Shown: in pieces, positions 42,719 through 50,433 of the stretch
Numbering within the stretch: the first letter of the stretch is position 1
How the letters are laid out: each line of letters starts with the position of its first letter
NCBI RefSeq assembly: GCF_009363095.1
Contig: NZ_CP045295.1
Coordinates: 5,175,001-5,239,000, forward strand
Source: Paenibacillus cellulositrophicus
GTDB lineage: Bacteria > Bacillota > Bacilli > Paenibacillales > Paenibacillaceae
Direction: 5' to 3'
DNA: 64,000 bases
The notes under the pieces: generated by a model
The model's database searches: none
The model's input: only the letters and a program-made list of their open reading frames with translations
What the model was told of the DNA's origin: nothing
Made by a program: the position numbers and the translations under genes

Positions 42719-43297
42719 TTAGCTCTGTGCGCTTGTCTTGATAAGATCTTTGGCATGCTGCCTTCCTGTCGATAATAGACTGTCACTCAGCTCGGCATCA
42801 CTAACGGAACGCGCCAGTACAATCGTGCCAACCATAAGGCTCAGCAAAGCTTGGCCTGTCATTGGATCGACTTCTGCCAGGTCGGAGATAAAATCAATCA
42901 TACGCTGCAGCTCCTCGGTAAAGACTTGGCGCACCTCTTCGGACATTCGGGATACTTCAGCGGAAAGGGCGGGAAGAATGCAGCCCACATCGATTTGGTC
43001 GCGATGCTGCGGACTCAAATAAAAATGAATGACCGCGTGGATTTTGGGCGCTTCCTTTTCCTGGTCCGCCGCCTTCTGCAGCAGGGCAATGGTCTCGCTG
43101 ATCGCAAAGCGGCAAGTTTCAGCGACCAATTGCTCTTTATTGTCAAAATGTGAATAGAACCCCCCGTGCGTCAGACCGGCACCTTTCATAATAAAGGGAA
43201 CGCTGATGCCCTGTACTCCGCTGGCTCGAATTGCTTTGGCTGCACTTTCAATAATACGGCCGCGAACCTTTAATTTGTGACCTTCCGGATAAGGCAA
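42719..43297 (-). CDS. TetR family transcriptional regulator (divergent from lpdA)
   Basis: About 192 residues. The N-terminal helix-turn-helix is residues 10-55 (RIIESAAKAIRASGVQGISV then GAGLTHGGFYSHFDNKEQL), typical of the TetR/YxaF group. The C-terminal ligand domain is unremarkable. The TTG at 43297 (giving MPYPEGHK) is chosen because AGGAG lies eight bases upstream; the open frame extends ten more codons. Its own promoter is a near-perfect consensus (TTGACA-17-TATAAT at 43364-43336). It probably represses the divergent dihydrolipoamide dehydrogenase gene. Confidence 0.85.
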   Translation of the reverse strand: MPYPEGHKLKVRGRIIESAAKAIRASGVQGISVPFIMKGAGLTHGGFYSHFDNKEQLVAETCRFAISETIALLQKAADQEKEAPKIHAVIHFYLSPQHRDQIDVGCILPALSAEVSRMSEEVRQVFTEELQRMIDFISDLAEVDPMTGQALLSLMVGTIVLARSVSDAELSDSLLSTGRQHAKDLIKTSAQS

Positions 43298-43335
43298 AGC
43301 AATCACTCCTACTGGCAAAATACGCATTTTAAAAT

Positions 43336-43364
43336 ATTATAGGTATCATAATAAAACCTGTCAA
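43336..43364 (-). promoter_or_regulatory. Consensus sigma-A promoter of the TetR gene
   Basis: On the minus strand TTGACA (43364-43359) and TATAAT (43341-43336) with a 17-bp spacer; exact consensus. Confidence 0.8.
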
Positions 43365-43412
43365 TTTCACTCGGTCCAATCGTTAGGTTTTGCGGCAAAT
43401 GAGCAGAGAATA

Positions 43413-43463
43413 TTGACTGTTCTAAAATATGATGATTATAATATATTACGTTCATCATATTTT
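43413..43463 (+). promoter_or_regulatory. lpdA promoter with a 12-bp inverted repeat operator
   Basis: TTGACT (43413-43418) and TATAAT (43437-43442), 18-bp spacer. The arms AAAATATGATGA (43424-43435) and TCATCATATTTT (43452-43463) are a perfect inverted repeat that brackets the -10, as expected for a repressor site of the divergent TetR protein. Confidence 0.7.
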
Positions 43464-43482
43464 ATTTCGGAGGTGCAAAGTT

Positions 43483-44871
43483 ATGAATGACCTTAAATCG
43501 GTAGACACCCTGGTAATAGGATCGGGTCCAGGAGGTTATGTGGCGGCGCTTCGGTCAGCACAGCTTGGAATGACAACGGCTGTCGTTGAGCGCGGCCGGA
43601 TCGGTGGAGTGTGCACCAACATAGGCTGCATTCCTTCCAAAGCGTTGATTGGGGAAGCGCATCGCTTCAAGCAGCGTAAGCAATGGAATCAGGCAGTTGC
43701 TGCTGCTGCTTCCTTTGAGGATGCTCAGGCCTTCAAACAAGCCGTCGTGAACAAGCAAGCCGGTGGAGTTCAATATTTGTTAAAGACGGCCGGAGTATCG
43801 GTTCTTGAAGGAGAGGCCCGCTTAATCGACGAGCACACCGCTTCCATTCATCAAGCGGGAGCCGAACAAAGGATTTCTTTTAAACACGCCATCTTAGCAA
43901 CCGGTTCTCGTCCAATTGAGCTTGCGGCTTTGCCCTACGGCGGACGTATTATGTCTTCCACGGAAGCGTTGTCCCTTTCACAAATTCCATCGACCCTGGT
44001 CGTAATCGGCGGCGGTTATATCGGCGTTGAACTGGGGCAAATGTATGCCAAATTCGGAACAAAAGTTACGATTCTGGAGGGAGGAGGACAGGTGCTGCCC
44101 GGATTTGAGGCGGACCTTGTGGCTCCGGTTGTACGGCAGTTAAAAGAAGACGGTGTAACTATCATTACGGAGGCTATAGCCGTCCATGCAGAACAGGATG
44201 CGGACGGGCTGACGCTCCGCTATATGTGTCAAGATGAGCAGCGTACTGTTAGAGCAGAATATGCGCTGGTCACTGTCGGAAGAAGACCGAATACGGACGG
44301 CGGATTAGGGCTCGAGAACATCGGCTTGCAGACAACGGGCAGGGGGCTGATCGAAACGGACGCTCAGTGCAGAACGGCAGTTCCGCATATATTTGCGATC
44401 GGTGATATTACGGAAGGTCCGGCTCTGGCCCATAAAGCTTCTTACGAAGCTAAAGTCGCGGCAGAAGCTATCGCCAGCAAACCTTCTATCGTGGATTACA
44501 GAGCCATTCCGCTTGTTGTATTTTCCGAACCTGAATTGGCCAGCGTTGGTCTGACAGAGACAGCATGCAAGGAGCAAGGCATCCCGGTTATCGTGGGCAA
44601 GTCCTCCTTTAGTATTAATGGCAGAGCTTTGGCGCTGAAAGAAGAGCCAGGATTTGTGAAAATCATTGCGGATCAAGCGTCGGGGATCGTTAGAGGAGCG
44701 CAAATCGTAGGCATAGAGGCGTCAACCCTCATATCGGAGCTTGCCTTGGCGATCGAGATGGGGGCGACCGTAGAGGATCTGGCGATGACGATTCATCCCC
44801 ATCCTACGTTAGGGGAAGTCATTATGGAGGCGGCCGAGAACGCGGTGAGAAAAATGAGGATTGTAAAATAA
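43483..44871 (+). CDS. lpdA: Dihydrolipoyl dehydrogenase (stand-alone E3)
   Basis: A 462-residue flavin disulfide reductase. FAD motif VIGSGPGGYVAALRSAQLG (about residues 11-29), redox disulfide GGVCTNIGCIPSK, second NAD motif VVIGGGYIGVELGQ, and the C-terminal HPHPTLGEVIMEA with the catalytic His. It reoxidises dihydrolipoamide in 2-oxoacid dehydrogenase complexes. GGAGGTG precedes the ATG at 43483. No E1 or E2 genes lie nearby, and it has its own TetR control, so it may serve a separate redox role. Confidence 0.92.
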   Translation: MNDLKSVDTLVIGSGPGGYVAALRSAQLGMTTAVVERGRIGGVCTNIGCIPSKALIGEAHRFKQRKQWNQAVAAAASFEDAQAFKQAVVNKQAGGVQYLLKTAGVSVLEGEARLIDEHTASIHQAGAEQRISFKHAILATGSRPIELAALPYGGRIMSSTEALSLSQIPSTLVVIGGGYIGVELGQMYAKFGTKVTILEGGGQVLPGFEADLVAPVVRQLKEDGVTIITEAIAVHAEQDADGLTLRYMCQDEQRTVRAEYALVTVGRRPNTDGGLGLENIGLQTTGRGLIETDAQCRTAVPHIFAIGDITEGPALAHKASYEAKVAAEAIASKPSIVDYRAIPLVVFSEPELASVGLTETACKEQGIPVIVGKSSFSINGRALALKEEPGFVKIIADQASGIVRGAQIVGIEASTLISELALAIEMGATVEDLAMTIHPHPTLGEVIMEAAENAVRKMRIVK

Positions 44872-44911
44872 ATAATGAGAATGGCAAAATAAATTCGGAC
44901 TTTTGCCCAAA

Positions 44912-44942
44912 AGAAAAGCCATTTGCGTGAGCAAACGGCTTT
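44912..44942 (-). terminator. Hairpin terminator between lpdA and the MarR gene
   Basis: AAAGCC-ATTTGC and GCAAAC-GGCTTT form a stem with a GTGA loop. The T-run is on the minus-strand side, so it mainly ends the MarR transcript. Confidence 0.7.
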
Positions 44943-44960
44943 CACGACGGCGATTCATAC

Positions 44961-45458
44961 TCAGCTCATCCTGTCTTTCTCGTTCTTCATCTTATTCATC
45001 TCGGTTAAAGTCATCTCATTGCACTGCCGAATGAAGTTCAAAATCAGCTGCAGTTCCTGCTCCGTATACTGCGAGATGATCTCGAGCGTCGACTGCATGA
45101 TCGATTGGAACAAGGGAGAGATGGATGCCGAGCCTTCCGGCACCGGTTTGACGACGACACGTCTGCGATCGTTCGGATCCTTATCCCGGATGACATAACC
45201 CGCTTGTTCGAGCCGGTCGATGACACTGGTCACAGCACCGGTTGTAAGCCCGGTTAACTGGGCCAGCTGGCCGGCCGTGACAGGTCCGGCTTGATTCAAG
45301 TAATCCAGGCATTTGTGGTCGGTGGCGTTCAAACCCAATCGTTCCGAAATGAGCTGATGGAACATCACGGCACGGGTGCTGTTCTGGCGCAGCTCGTGCA
45401 CCATTTCCTGCTGTAAGGAAGCGAGTTCGGGTGACACGCGGTCCTTTTCTTTTGACAT
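44961..45458 (-). CDS. MarR family transcriptional regulator
   Basis: A 165-residue winged-helix regulator. The DNA-binding domain is LNATDHKCLDYLNQAGPVTA followed by GQLAQLTGLTTGAVTSVIDR and VIRDKDPNDRRRVVV (wing). The ATG at 45458 has GGAGGAA just upstream and is preferred to the open frame starting at 45509. MarR proteins respond to small aromatic or oxidative signals. No target gene is directly adjacent; repeats around its own promoter suggest autoregulation. Confidence 0.87.
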   Translation of the reverse strand: MSKEKDRVSPELASLQQEMVHELRQNSTRAVMFHQLISERLGLNATDHKCLDYLNQAGPVTAGQLAQLTGLTTGAVTSVIDRLEQAGYVIRDKDPNDRRRVVVKPVPEGSASISPLFQSIMQSTLEIISQYTEQELQLILNFIRQCNEMTLTEMNKMKNEKDRMS

Positions 45459-45496
45459 CTTGATTCCTCCGCGTATGCGACTTATGTCTTTTCTCG

Positions 45497-45520
45497 TTAA
45501 GATAAACATTATATTAAGAT
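45497..45520 (-). promoter_or_regulatory. MarR promoter with flanking direct repeats
   Basis: TTAAGAT occurs at 45497-45503 and 45514-45520, on both sides of a minus-strand TATAAT (45513-45508). Candidate MarR operator. Confidence 0.45.
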
Positions 45521-45657
45521 GATTTGCCGATCAAGACTTATTTACTCTGCATAGTGACATTAAGGCGTCTACTTTGACCCAATCCACGAAAAGGACGGGT
45601 TTTACGCAATGTGAAGGAGGATTAAAGATCAGCAGCGGAGGAACTGCAATTAAACAG

Positions 45658-45691
45658 AAAGAAAACCCTTGATAAACAAGGGTTTTCTGGT
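45658..45691 (-). terminator. Terminator after the GH8 gene
   Basis: AAAACCCTTG and CAAGGGTTTT form a stem; the T-rich side is on the minus strand, 15 bp after the GH8 stop. Confidence 0.8.
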
Positions 45692-45705
45692 TTCTCTCTG
45701 CATGT

Positions 45706-46848
45706 TTAATAAATACGATATTTTCCGCTTAGCCCGAGGAGGCTAAAGAAATAAAGGCAGTTGTCGTAATATCGGCGAATGCCGGTTCTAAGCGGCGTGC
45801 TCCAGAAGTTGTGAACAAAGGGGAGCGCATCTTCACCGTCGGCGGCCAGCGATGCCATCGCGTTGGTAGCCAACAGCCCAATGGGGTGCAAGGCAGGCTC
45901 TTCGAAAGGGCTCCCGCCGATGCGGTATCTTCGGTATTCGGAAGGCTCGATCTCCCGGAAAAACCGCTGAATCCGGTTGGACTGCCCGACCTGCCATGGA
46001 TCCTGGCGGAACCATTCCCAGTCGAGGGCAATGTTGGCCGCCACCCGGTACGCATCGCTGAAGAAATGGCGGTAATCGCCATGGGGCTGCGGTTCAGCCG
46101 GCGTGCCGTCATAATTCGCATACTCCGGAGACAGTCCTGTTTCGGGGTGACAGGCCAGATGCAGATAAGCCCGGCTGGCGACGGCAGCTTCTTTCCAAAA
46201 AGTCCGATCCCGTTCGTCGGCACGCTCGGCGAACAGCTCATAGAAATGGGGAAGGTGATAGGATGGATCGCTGAAGGGAGACTCCGGGATGAACTTGATC
46301 AGCTTGGTTGCAGGGTCCCACATCGGATCTCCTTCCTGGTCCCGGCCTTTATGGACGCAAGCGCGAAGAATCGTCCTCGCCTGCTCGGAGTAATCGTACG
46401 GCGGCAGTCCGTCGCCCCATCGGCTTGAAGCAAAGAACAGGGCCATTGCGAAATATTCTTCCCCGTCAGGAGCGGGTCCAGGAGACAGGCGGGTGCCGTC
46501 CGGCTTGCAGTGCCAGGCGAAATAATCCTTGTAGCGTCCTTCCTTATGCTGCATATACGATTTGGAAAAATTCCAGAGCCGGTCGAAGATGTCTTTCTTA
46601 TCCATCTGAACGGCCATCATCATGCCGTATGACATGCCTTCGGTGCGGACGTCCGAGTTGCCTGTATCCAGAACATATCCTTTATCCTCGCCAAGAGGAA
46701 AGTAGATTCGAACCTCAGGTCCACCGTCAAACAGGTCGTTCCACGCCTGGTCAAGCCTGGCGTCGATCTCCTCTGGCGAATAACCCGCTTCCAGGAATAC
46801 ATTCCGATATTGGCCGGTATAAAACGCTCCTTGCATCGTTAGAGCCAT
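45706..46848 (-). CDS. GH8 reducing-end xylose-releasing exo-oligoxylanase
   Basis: A 380-residue glycoside hydrolase of family 8 with no signal peptide, so it acts in the cytoplasm. The catalytic Glu is in NSDVRTEGMSYGMMMAVQ (about residues 64-81), and FFSDAYRVAANIALDWEW holds the candidate base; the pattern and length fit Rex-type enzymes that cut xylose from the reducing end of xylo-oligosaccharides. The ATG at 46848 has GGAGG six bases upstream; a TTG two codons earlier overlaps that site. A cre-like site near its promoter suggests carbon catabolite control. It is alone: no xylan transporter beside it. Confidence 0.87.
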   Translation of the reverse strand: MALTMQGAFYTGQYRNVFLEAGYSPEEIDARLDQAWNDLFDGGPEVRIYFPLGEDKGYVLDTGNSDVRTEGMSYGMMMAVQMDKKDIFDRLWNFSKSYMQHKEGRYKDYFAWHCKPDGTRLSPGPAPDGEEYFAMALFFASSRWGDGLPPYDYSEQARTILRACVHKGRDQEGDPMWDPATKLIKFIPESPFSDPSYHLPHFYELFAERADERDRTFWKEAAVASRAYLHLACHPETGLSPEYANYDGTPAEPQPHGDYRHFFSDAYRVAANIALDWEWFRQDPWQVGQSNRIQRFFREIEPSEYRRYRIGGSPFEEPALHPIGLLATNAMASLAADGEDALPFVHNFWSTPLRTGIRRYYDNCLYFFSLLGLSGKYRIY

Positions 46849-47153
46849 AATCAACCTCCAGCTGTTAGTTTAAGCTTATCGTACCATAAGCGGTACTCTA
46901 AAAATTAAAGCGTTTACCCTTCAAATTATAGATGTTCGTGTTACGATGTATAAAAATAATACTTTACCGATCGTTCCCGAAATGTTATGCTGAATTCGTA
47001 AAGCAGAGGGTTCACATCGTTCAAAGTAGAATGTGCATTCTCAAAATAGGCAAAGCTGTTCTAAGATAAGCGAAGGGAAAGGGAAGCGGAAAGGACAGAT
47101 TTTCTATACCGATGATTCCCGAAATGATGATATAACGGAAGGAGGTGTTCGGG
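46849..47153. promoter_or_regulatory. GH8-TetR intergenic region with three operator-like repeats
   Basis: These 305 bp hold the GH8 promoter and three copies (46965-46984, 47029-47048, 47107-47126) of a 20-bp repeat that also occurs twice after the TetR gene. The first and third differ at two positions only. No gene is supported inside. Confidence 0.6.
46905..46918 (-). promoter_or_regulatory. cre-like CcpA site at the GH8 promoter
   Basis: TTAAAGCGTTTACC (plus strand) matches TGAAAGCGTTTACA at 12 of 14 positions. It lies just downstream of a minus-strand TATAAT (46930-46925), a repressing position. Confidence 0.6.
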
Positions 47154-47732
47154 GTGGCCAGAAGCAAAGAATTTGAGGAAAGCGCCGTTCTCGAGAAAGC
47201 GATGAAGCTGTTCTGGGAACAGGGCTATGAGAAAACATCCATGAACGACCTTGTCGAGCATATGGGCATACACCGCAGAAGCCTGTATGATACGTTCACC
47301 GATAAGCATACGTTGTTCCTGAGAGCGATCGACCGCTTTGGGGAACGGTTCAACGCCAGAATGTCCGCAGGGGTTAAGCAGTCGGAAACGGCCGAACAAG
47401 CGCTGAAGTTTGTTTTCCAATACATGATCCATGGGGATGAAGACGTGCCGCCAGGCTGCATGGTCGTGAACTCGGCCGTGGAATTGGGAATCCGTGATGA
47501 AGAGGTGGACGCAAAGGCGACGGAGGCATTTGCCAAGGCCGAGCAGCTGCTGAGGGAAATCGTGTTTTGGGGGCAGCAGAACGGCGAGTTTACAAGGGAA
47601 TACGGAGCGGAAGAACTGGCGGAGTACCTTCATAACGCTCTGGTGGGAATTCGAGTGATGAAACGGACGTCCCTTCCCCAAGAAAAACTGGAGCGGATCG
47701 CAGACGTATCGATACGCTTCGTCAAAAAATAA
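47154..47732 (+). CDS. TetR family transcriptional regulator
   Basis: A 192-residue regulator. The HTH spans about residues 8-50 (AVLEKAMKLFWEQGYEKTSM and MGIHRRSLYDTFTDKHTLF), of the AcrR/YcdC-like group where a Cys (VPPGCMVVNSAVELG) is often present. The GTG at 47154 is preferred: GAAGGAGG lies seven bases upstream and an earlier in-frame GTG overlaps it. Five operator-like repeats surround the gene, including two in the promoter of the next genes, so it likely controls itself and the quinone oxidoreductase-SDR operon. Confidence 0.87.
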   Translation: MARSKEFEESAVLEKAMKLFWEQGYEKTSMNDLVEHMGIHRRSLYDTFTDKHTLFLRAIDRFGERFNARMSAGVKQSETAEQALKFVFQYMIHGDEDVPPGCMVVNSAVELGIRDEEVDAKATEAFAKAEQLLREIVFWGQQNGEFTREYGAEELAEYLHNALVGIRVMKRTSLPQEKLERIADVSIRFVKK

Positions 47733-47757
47733 AAACATATTTTTTTTAATAATAAAA

Positions 47758-47844
47758 GAATGATCGTTCTCAAAATGACCGTGCTAAAACTTTTTAATGA
47801 GCTTAGCATGACGCATTGTTAATAGAACAATCATTCCCGAAAAA
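47758..47844 (+). promoter_or_regulatory. Two operator-like repeats before the oxidoreductase operon
   Basis: GAATGATCGTTC (47758-47769) and GAACAATCATTC (47825-47836) are near-inverted copies of one palindromic core and are each followed by C(C/T)C(G/A)AAA-type sequence. They frame the region where the promoter of the next genes must lie. Confidence 0.6.
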
Positions 47845-47857
47845 GGAGACGATCATT

Positions 47858-48412
47858 ATGAAGACGTTAATTATTGCTGCACATCCCGATTTGCAGGCCT
47901 CCCGGATCAACCGGGCCTGGACCGAAACGGCACAAAAGCAAGCAGAGACGACCGTACACCTGCTGTATGAAGCCTATCCGGACAAAAAGATCGACGTCGC
48001 ACGGGAGCAAAGTCTGCTGGAGAGCCATGACCGCATTATTTTTCAATACCCGCTGTACTGGTACAGCACGCCGCCGCTCCTCAAACAGTGGTTTGATGAG
48101 GTTCTCACATACGGCTGGGCTTTCGGTCCTGGAGGGGACCGCATGAAGGGGAAAGAAATCGGTATTGCCATATCGACTTCAGGCACCGCGGCTTCGTATC
48201 AACCGGGAGGATACAACCTGTTTACAATCAGGGATATCGCAAAGCCGGTGGAAGCGCTGGCCAACTATGTCAGCGCCCGCTATCTCCCGCCCTTTGTACT
48301 GCATAACGCGCATCATGTGACGGATGAGCAGATCGCCGACAGCCAGGCCGCGTATGTCAAGCACTTGGTTGAGGCGCAGCCTGTACGATACGAAGCACTT
48401 GAAATCCATTGA
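47858..48412 (+). CDS. NAD(P)H-dependent quinone oxidoreductase, YwrO/KefF type
   Basis: A 184-residue flavodoxin-like protein. It has MKTLIIAAHPDLQASRINRA at the start (FMN phosphate site) and IIFQYPLYWYSTPPLLKQWF, with GWAFGPGG later, which are typical of the two-electron quinone or nitro reductases that protect against electrophiles. AAAAGGAGAC precedes the ATG at 47858. First gene of an operon with the SDR, placed under operator-like repeats of the TetR regulator. Confidence 0.87.
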   Translation: MKTLIIAAHPDLQASRINRAWTETAQKQAETTVHLLYEAYPDKKIDVAREQSLLESHDRIIFQYPLYWYSTPPLLKQWFDEVLTYGWAFGPGGDRMKGKEIGIAISTSGTAASYQPGGYNLFTIRDIAKPVEALANYVSARYLPPFVLHNAHHVTDEQIADSQAAYVKHLVEAQPVRYEALEIH

Positions 48413-48466
48413 CCATTTCATAACAATGACCATTTTCTTCAAAACAATAACAGGGAGGAAATAAAG

Positions 48467-49180
48467 ATGAACAACAGCAAAATTGCACTTGTGACGGGGG
48501 CCAGCAAAGGAATCGGATTTGAGGTGGCCAAACAATTGGGGCAGCAGGGCATTACGGTATTAACAGCAGCACGGACGAAGGAAGCGGCGGATCAGGCGGC
48601 GTCGGAGCTGCGTCAGCAGGGGATCGAAGCGGTCGGCGTTCAGCTGGAGGTGACGAATGAAGCCCATATCGCGGAGCTTGCGAAGTGGATTGAAACGGAA
48701 TACGGGCGGCTCGATATCCTGGTCAACAATGCAGGCGTTTCGTTGGAAAAGCCCGGATATGAAGGGGATGCTTTCAGAGATACGTTTGAAGTGAACACGT
48801 TTGCGCCTTATTTTATTACGGAGGCACTGCTGCCATTGCTGCTGAAGAGTGAGGCGGGGCGGATCGTGAACCAAAGCAGCGCGCTCGGCTCGATTCAATT
48901 CATCCTGACGAACGAGCTGGCGCAGCGTATTGCGACTCCGGCCTATTCGGCCTCGAAAGCGGCGCTGAATATGCTGACAGCCTATTGGGCGCAAAAGACC
49001 GGCGGGACGAACCTGAAAGTTAACGCGGTGCATCCGGGGCTGGTTAAGACCCGCATGGGCGGTGACAAGGCCGAACTGACGGCCGAAGAAGGCGCGGTAA
49101 CGGCTGTTCGGCTGGCAACGATACCTGAGGACGGCCCGACCGGCGGATTTTTCTACATGGATGACAAGCTTCCGTGGTAA
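48467..49180 (+). CDS. Short-chain dehydrogenase/reductase
   Basis: A 237-residue classical SDR. The NADP-binding motif is TGASKGIGFEVAK (about residues 10-22), the NNAG motif is present, and the active site is Ser (NQSSALGS) with YSASK. It is of the carbonyl reductase type. GGGAGGAAAT lies upstream. It is 54 bp after the quinone oxidoreductase and is probably co-transcribed. Together they look like an inducible detoxification pair. Confidence 0.87.
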   Translation: MNNSKIALVTGASKGIGFEVAKQLGQQGITVLTAARTKEAADQAASELRQQGIEAVGVQLEVTNEAHIAELAKWIETEYGRLDILVNNAGVSLEKPGYEGDAFRDTFEVNTFAPYFITEALLPLLLKSEAGRIVNQSSALGSIQFILTNELAQRIATPAYSASKAALNMLTAYWAQKTGGTNLKVNAVHPGLVKTRMGGDKAELTAEEGAVTAVRLATIPEDGPTGGFFYMDDKLPW

Positions 49181-49198
49181 ATACTTCTATATATCGGA

Positions 49199-49226
49199 CA
49201 AAGCCCTTGGAGATCAAGGGCTTTTT
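49199..49226 (+). terminator. Terminator after the SDR gene
   Basis: AAAGCCCTTG pairs with CAAGGGCTTT around AGAT, followed by TT. Confidence 0.83.
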
Positions 49227-49247
49227 CTCATTCTTTCGTATTTTCGC

Positions 49248-49276
49248 TTTGCATATGACATCTCATGTCATATAAT
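49248..49276 (+). promoter_or_regulatory. ddh promoter with a perfect 9-bp inverted repeat
   Basis: TTTGCA (49248-49253), 17-bp spacer, TATAAT (49271-49276). ATATGACAT (49253-49261) and ATGTCATAT (49265-49273) form a perfect dyad that overlaps the -10, so it is a likely repressor site. The regulator is unknown. Confidence 0.6.
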
Positions 49277-49311
49277 CAAAAGGATAATCAGAATAAGTGG
49301 AGGGACATAAA

Positions 49312-50295
49312 ATGGCATCGAAAATCAGAATTGGAATTGTAGGCTATGGTAACCTTGGACGAGGCGTCCAGCAATCCATCGCGCAGAACGAAGATATGGA
49401 ATTGGTGGCGGTATTCACACGGCGTGACCCGTCGCAGATGCCTGCGGAAGCAGGCGTCAAATTTGAGCATGTATCGACGGTGGAACAATATAAAGGATCG
49501 ATCGATGTCATGATTCTGTGCGGAGGATCCGCAACCGATCTTCCCGAGCAAACACCGGCCATTGCCGCTCTGTTTAACACAGTGGACAGCTTTGATACGC
49601 ATGCCAAGATTCCTGAGTTTTTTGCAAGCGTGGATGCAGCGGCTAAAAACGGACAAACCGTCAGCGTCATTTCGACCGGCTGGGATCCGGGCCTGTTCTC
49701 CATGAACAGACTGCTCGCTGAGTCGATTCTCCCGCAGGGTAAGGAATACACATTCTGGGGTAAAGGCGTCAGCCAGGGCCACTCGGATGCCATTCGCCGC
49801 GTTCCGGGCGTCAAAGCAGGAGTGCAGTATACCGTCCCAGTAGAAAGCGTCATCGAACAAATCCGCAGCGGCGAAACGCCAGAACTGGCAACCCGCGAGA
49901 AGCACGAACGGATTTGCTATGTCGTTGCTGAAGAGGGTGCGGACCGTGCCGAGATTGAAAAGACGATCGTGGACATGCCTAACTATTTTGCAGACTATGA
50001 CACAACGGTCCATTTCATTACGGAAGAAGAGCTGAAATCCGAGCACAGCGGGATGCCGCACGGCGGATTTGTGATCCGCAGCGGAGTGACCGGCCAAGGA
50101 ACGAAGCAAATCGTCGAATTTAGCCTGAAGCTGGAGAGCAACCCGGAATTCACCGCAAGCGTATTGACCGCTTATGCCAGAGCAGCCGTCCGGTTGGCCA
50201 AAGAAGGAGCCGTTGGCGCCAAAACGGTATTTGATATCCCGCTCGGTTATCTATCCGCGAAAAGTGATGCGGAGCTGCGCCAGCAATTGCTGTAA
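49312..50295 (+). CDS. ddh: meso-Diaminopimelate dehydrogenase
   Basis: A 327-residue NADPH enzyme that aminates tetrahydrodipicolinate in one step to meso-DAP. Signatures: RIGIVGYGNLGRGVQQSI (residues about 5-22), CGGSATDLPEQTPAIA, FNTVDSFDTHAKIPEF and the substrate region STGWDPGLFSMNRLL. B. subtilis uses the acetylase route instead, so this gives an alternative path to lysine and peptidoglycan precursors. GTGGAGGG precedes the ATG at 49312. It lies next to gdhA, another NADPH and ammonium enzyme. Confidence 0.93.
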   Translation: MASKIRIGIVGYGNLGRGVQQSIAQNEDMELVAVFTRRDPSQMPAEAGVKFEHVSTVEQYKGSIDVMILCGGSATDLPEQTPAIAALFNTVDSFDTHAKIPEFFASVDAAAKNGQTVSVISTGWDPGLFSMNRLLAESILPQGKEYTFWGKGVSQGHSDAIRRVPGVKAGVQYTVPVESVIEQIRSGETPELATREKHERICYVVAEEGADRAEIEKTIVDMPNYFADYDTTVHFITEEELKSEHSGMPHGGFVIRSGVTGQGTKQIVEFSLKLESNPEFTASVLTAYARAAVRLAKEGAVGAKTVFDIPLGYLSAKSDAELRQQLL

Positions 50296-50433
50296 TTTTG
50301 CACCGATAAATGCATTTAATCGACTAAAAAAATATTTTTTATTGGAAAAAACCCCTAAACCTGCATTAGAATTTAGTGAAGCAAAGCGTTATAGTGCAAA
50401 AAAATGTGCGAATTGTGCAAAAGGGGTTGGGTT

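Noticed and set aside
45510..45705. Remnant gene with ribosome site (GAAGGAGG at about 45613) between MarR and GH8
   Set aside because: No start codon at a useful distance and only a few codons before the terminator; too short to support.
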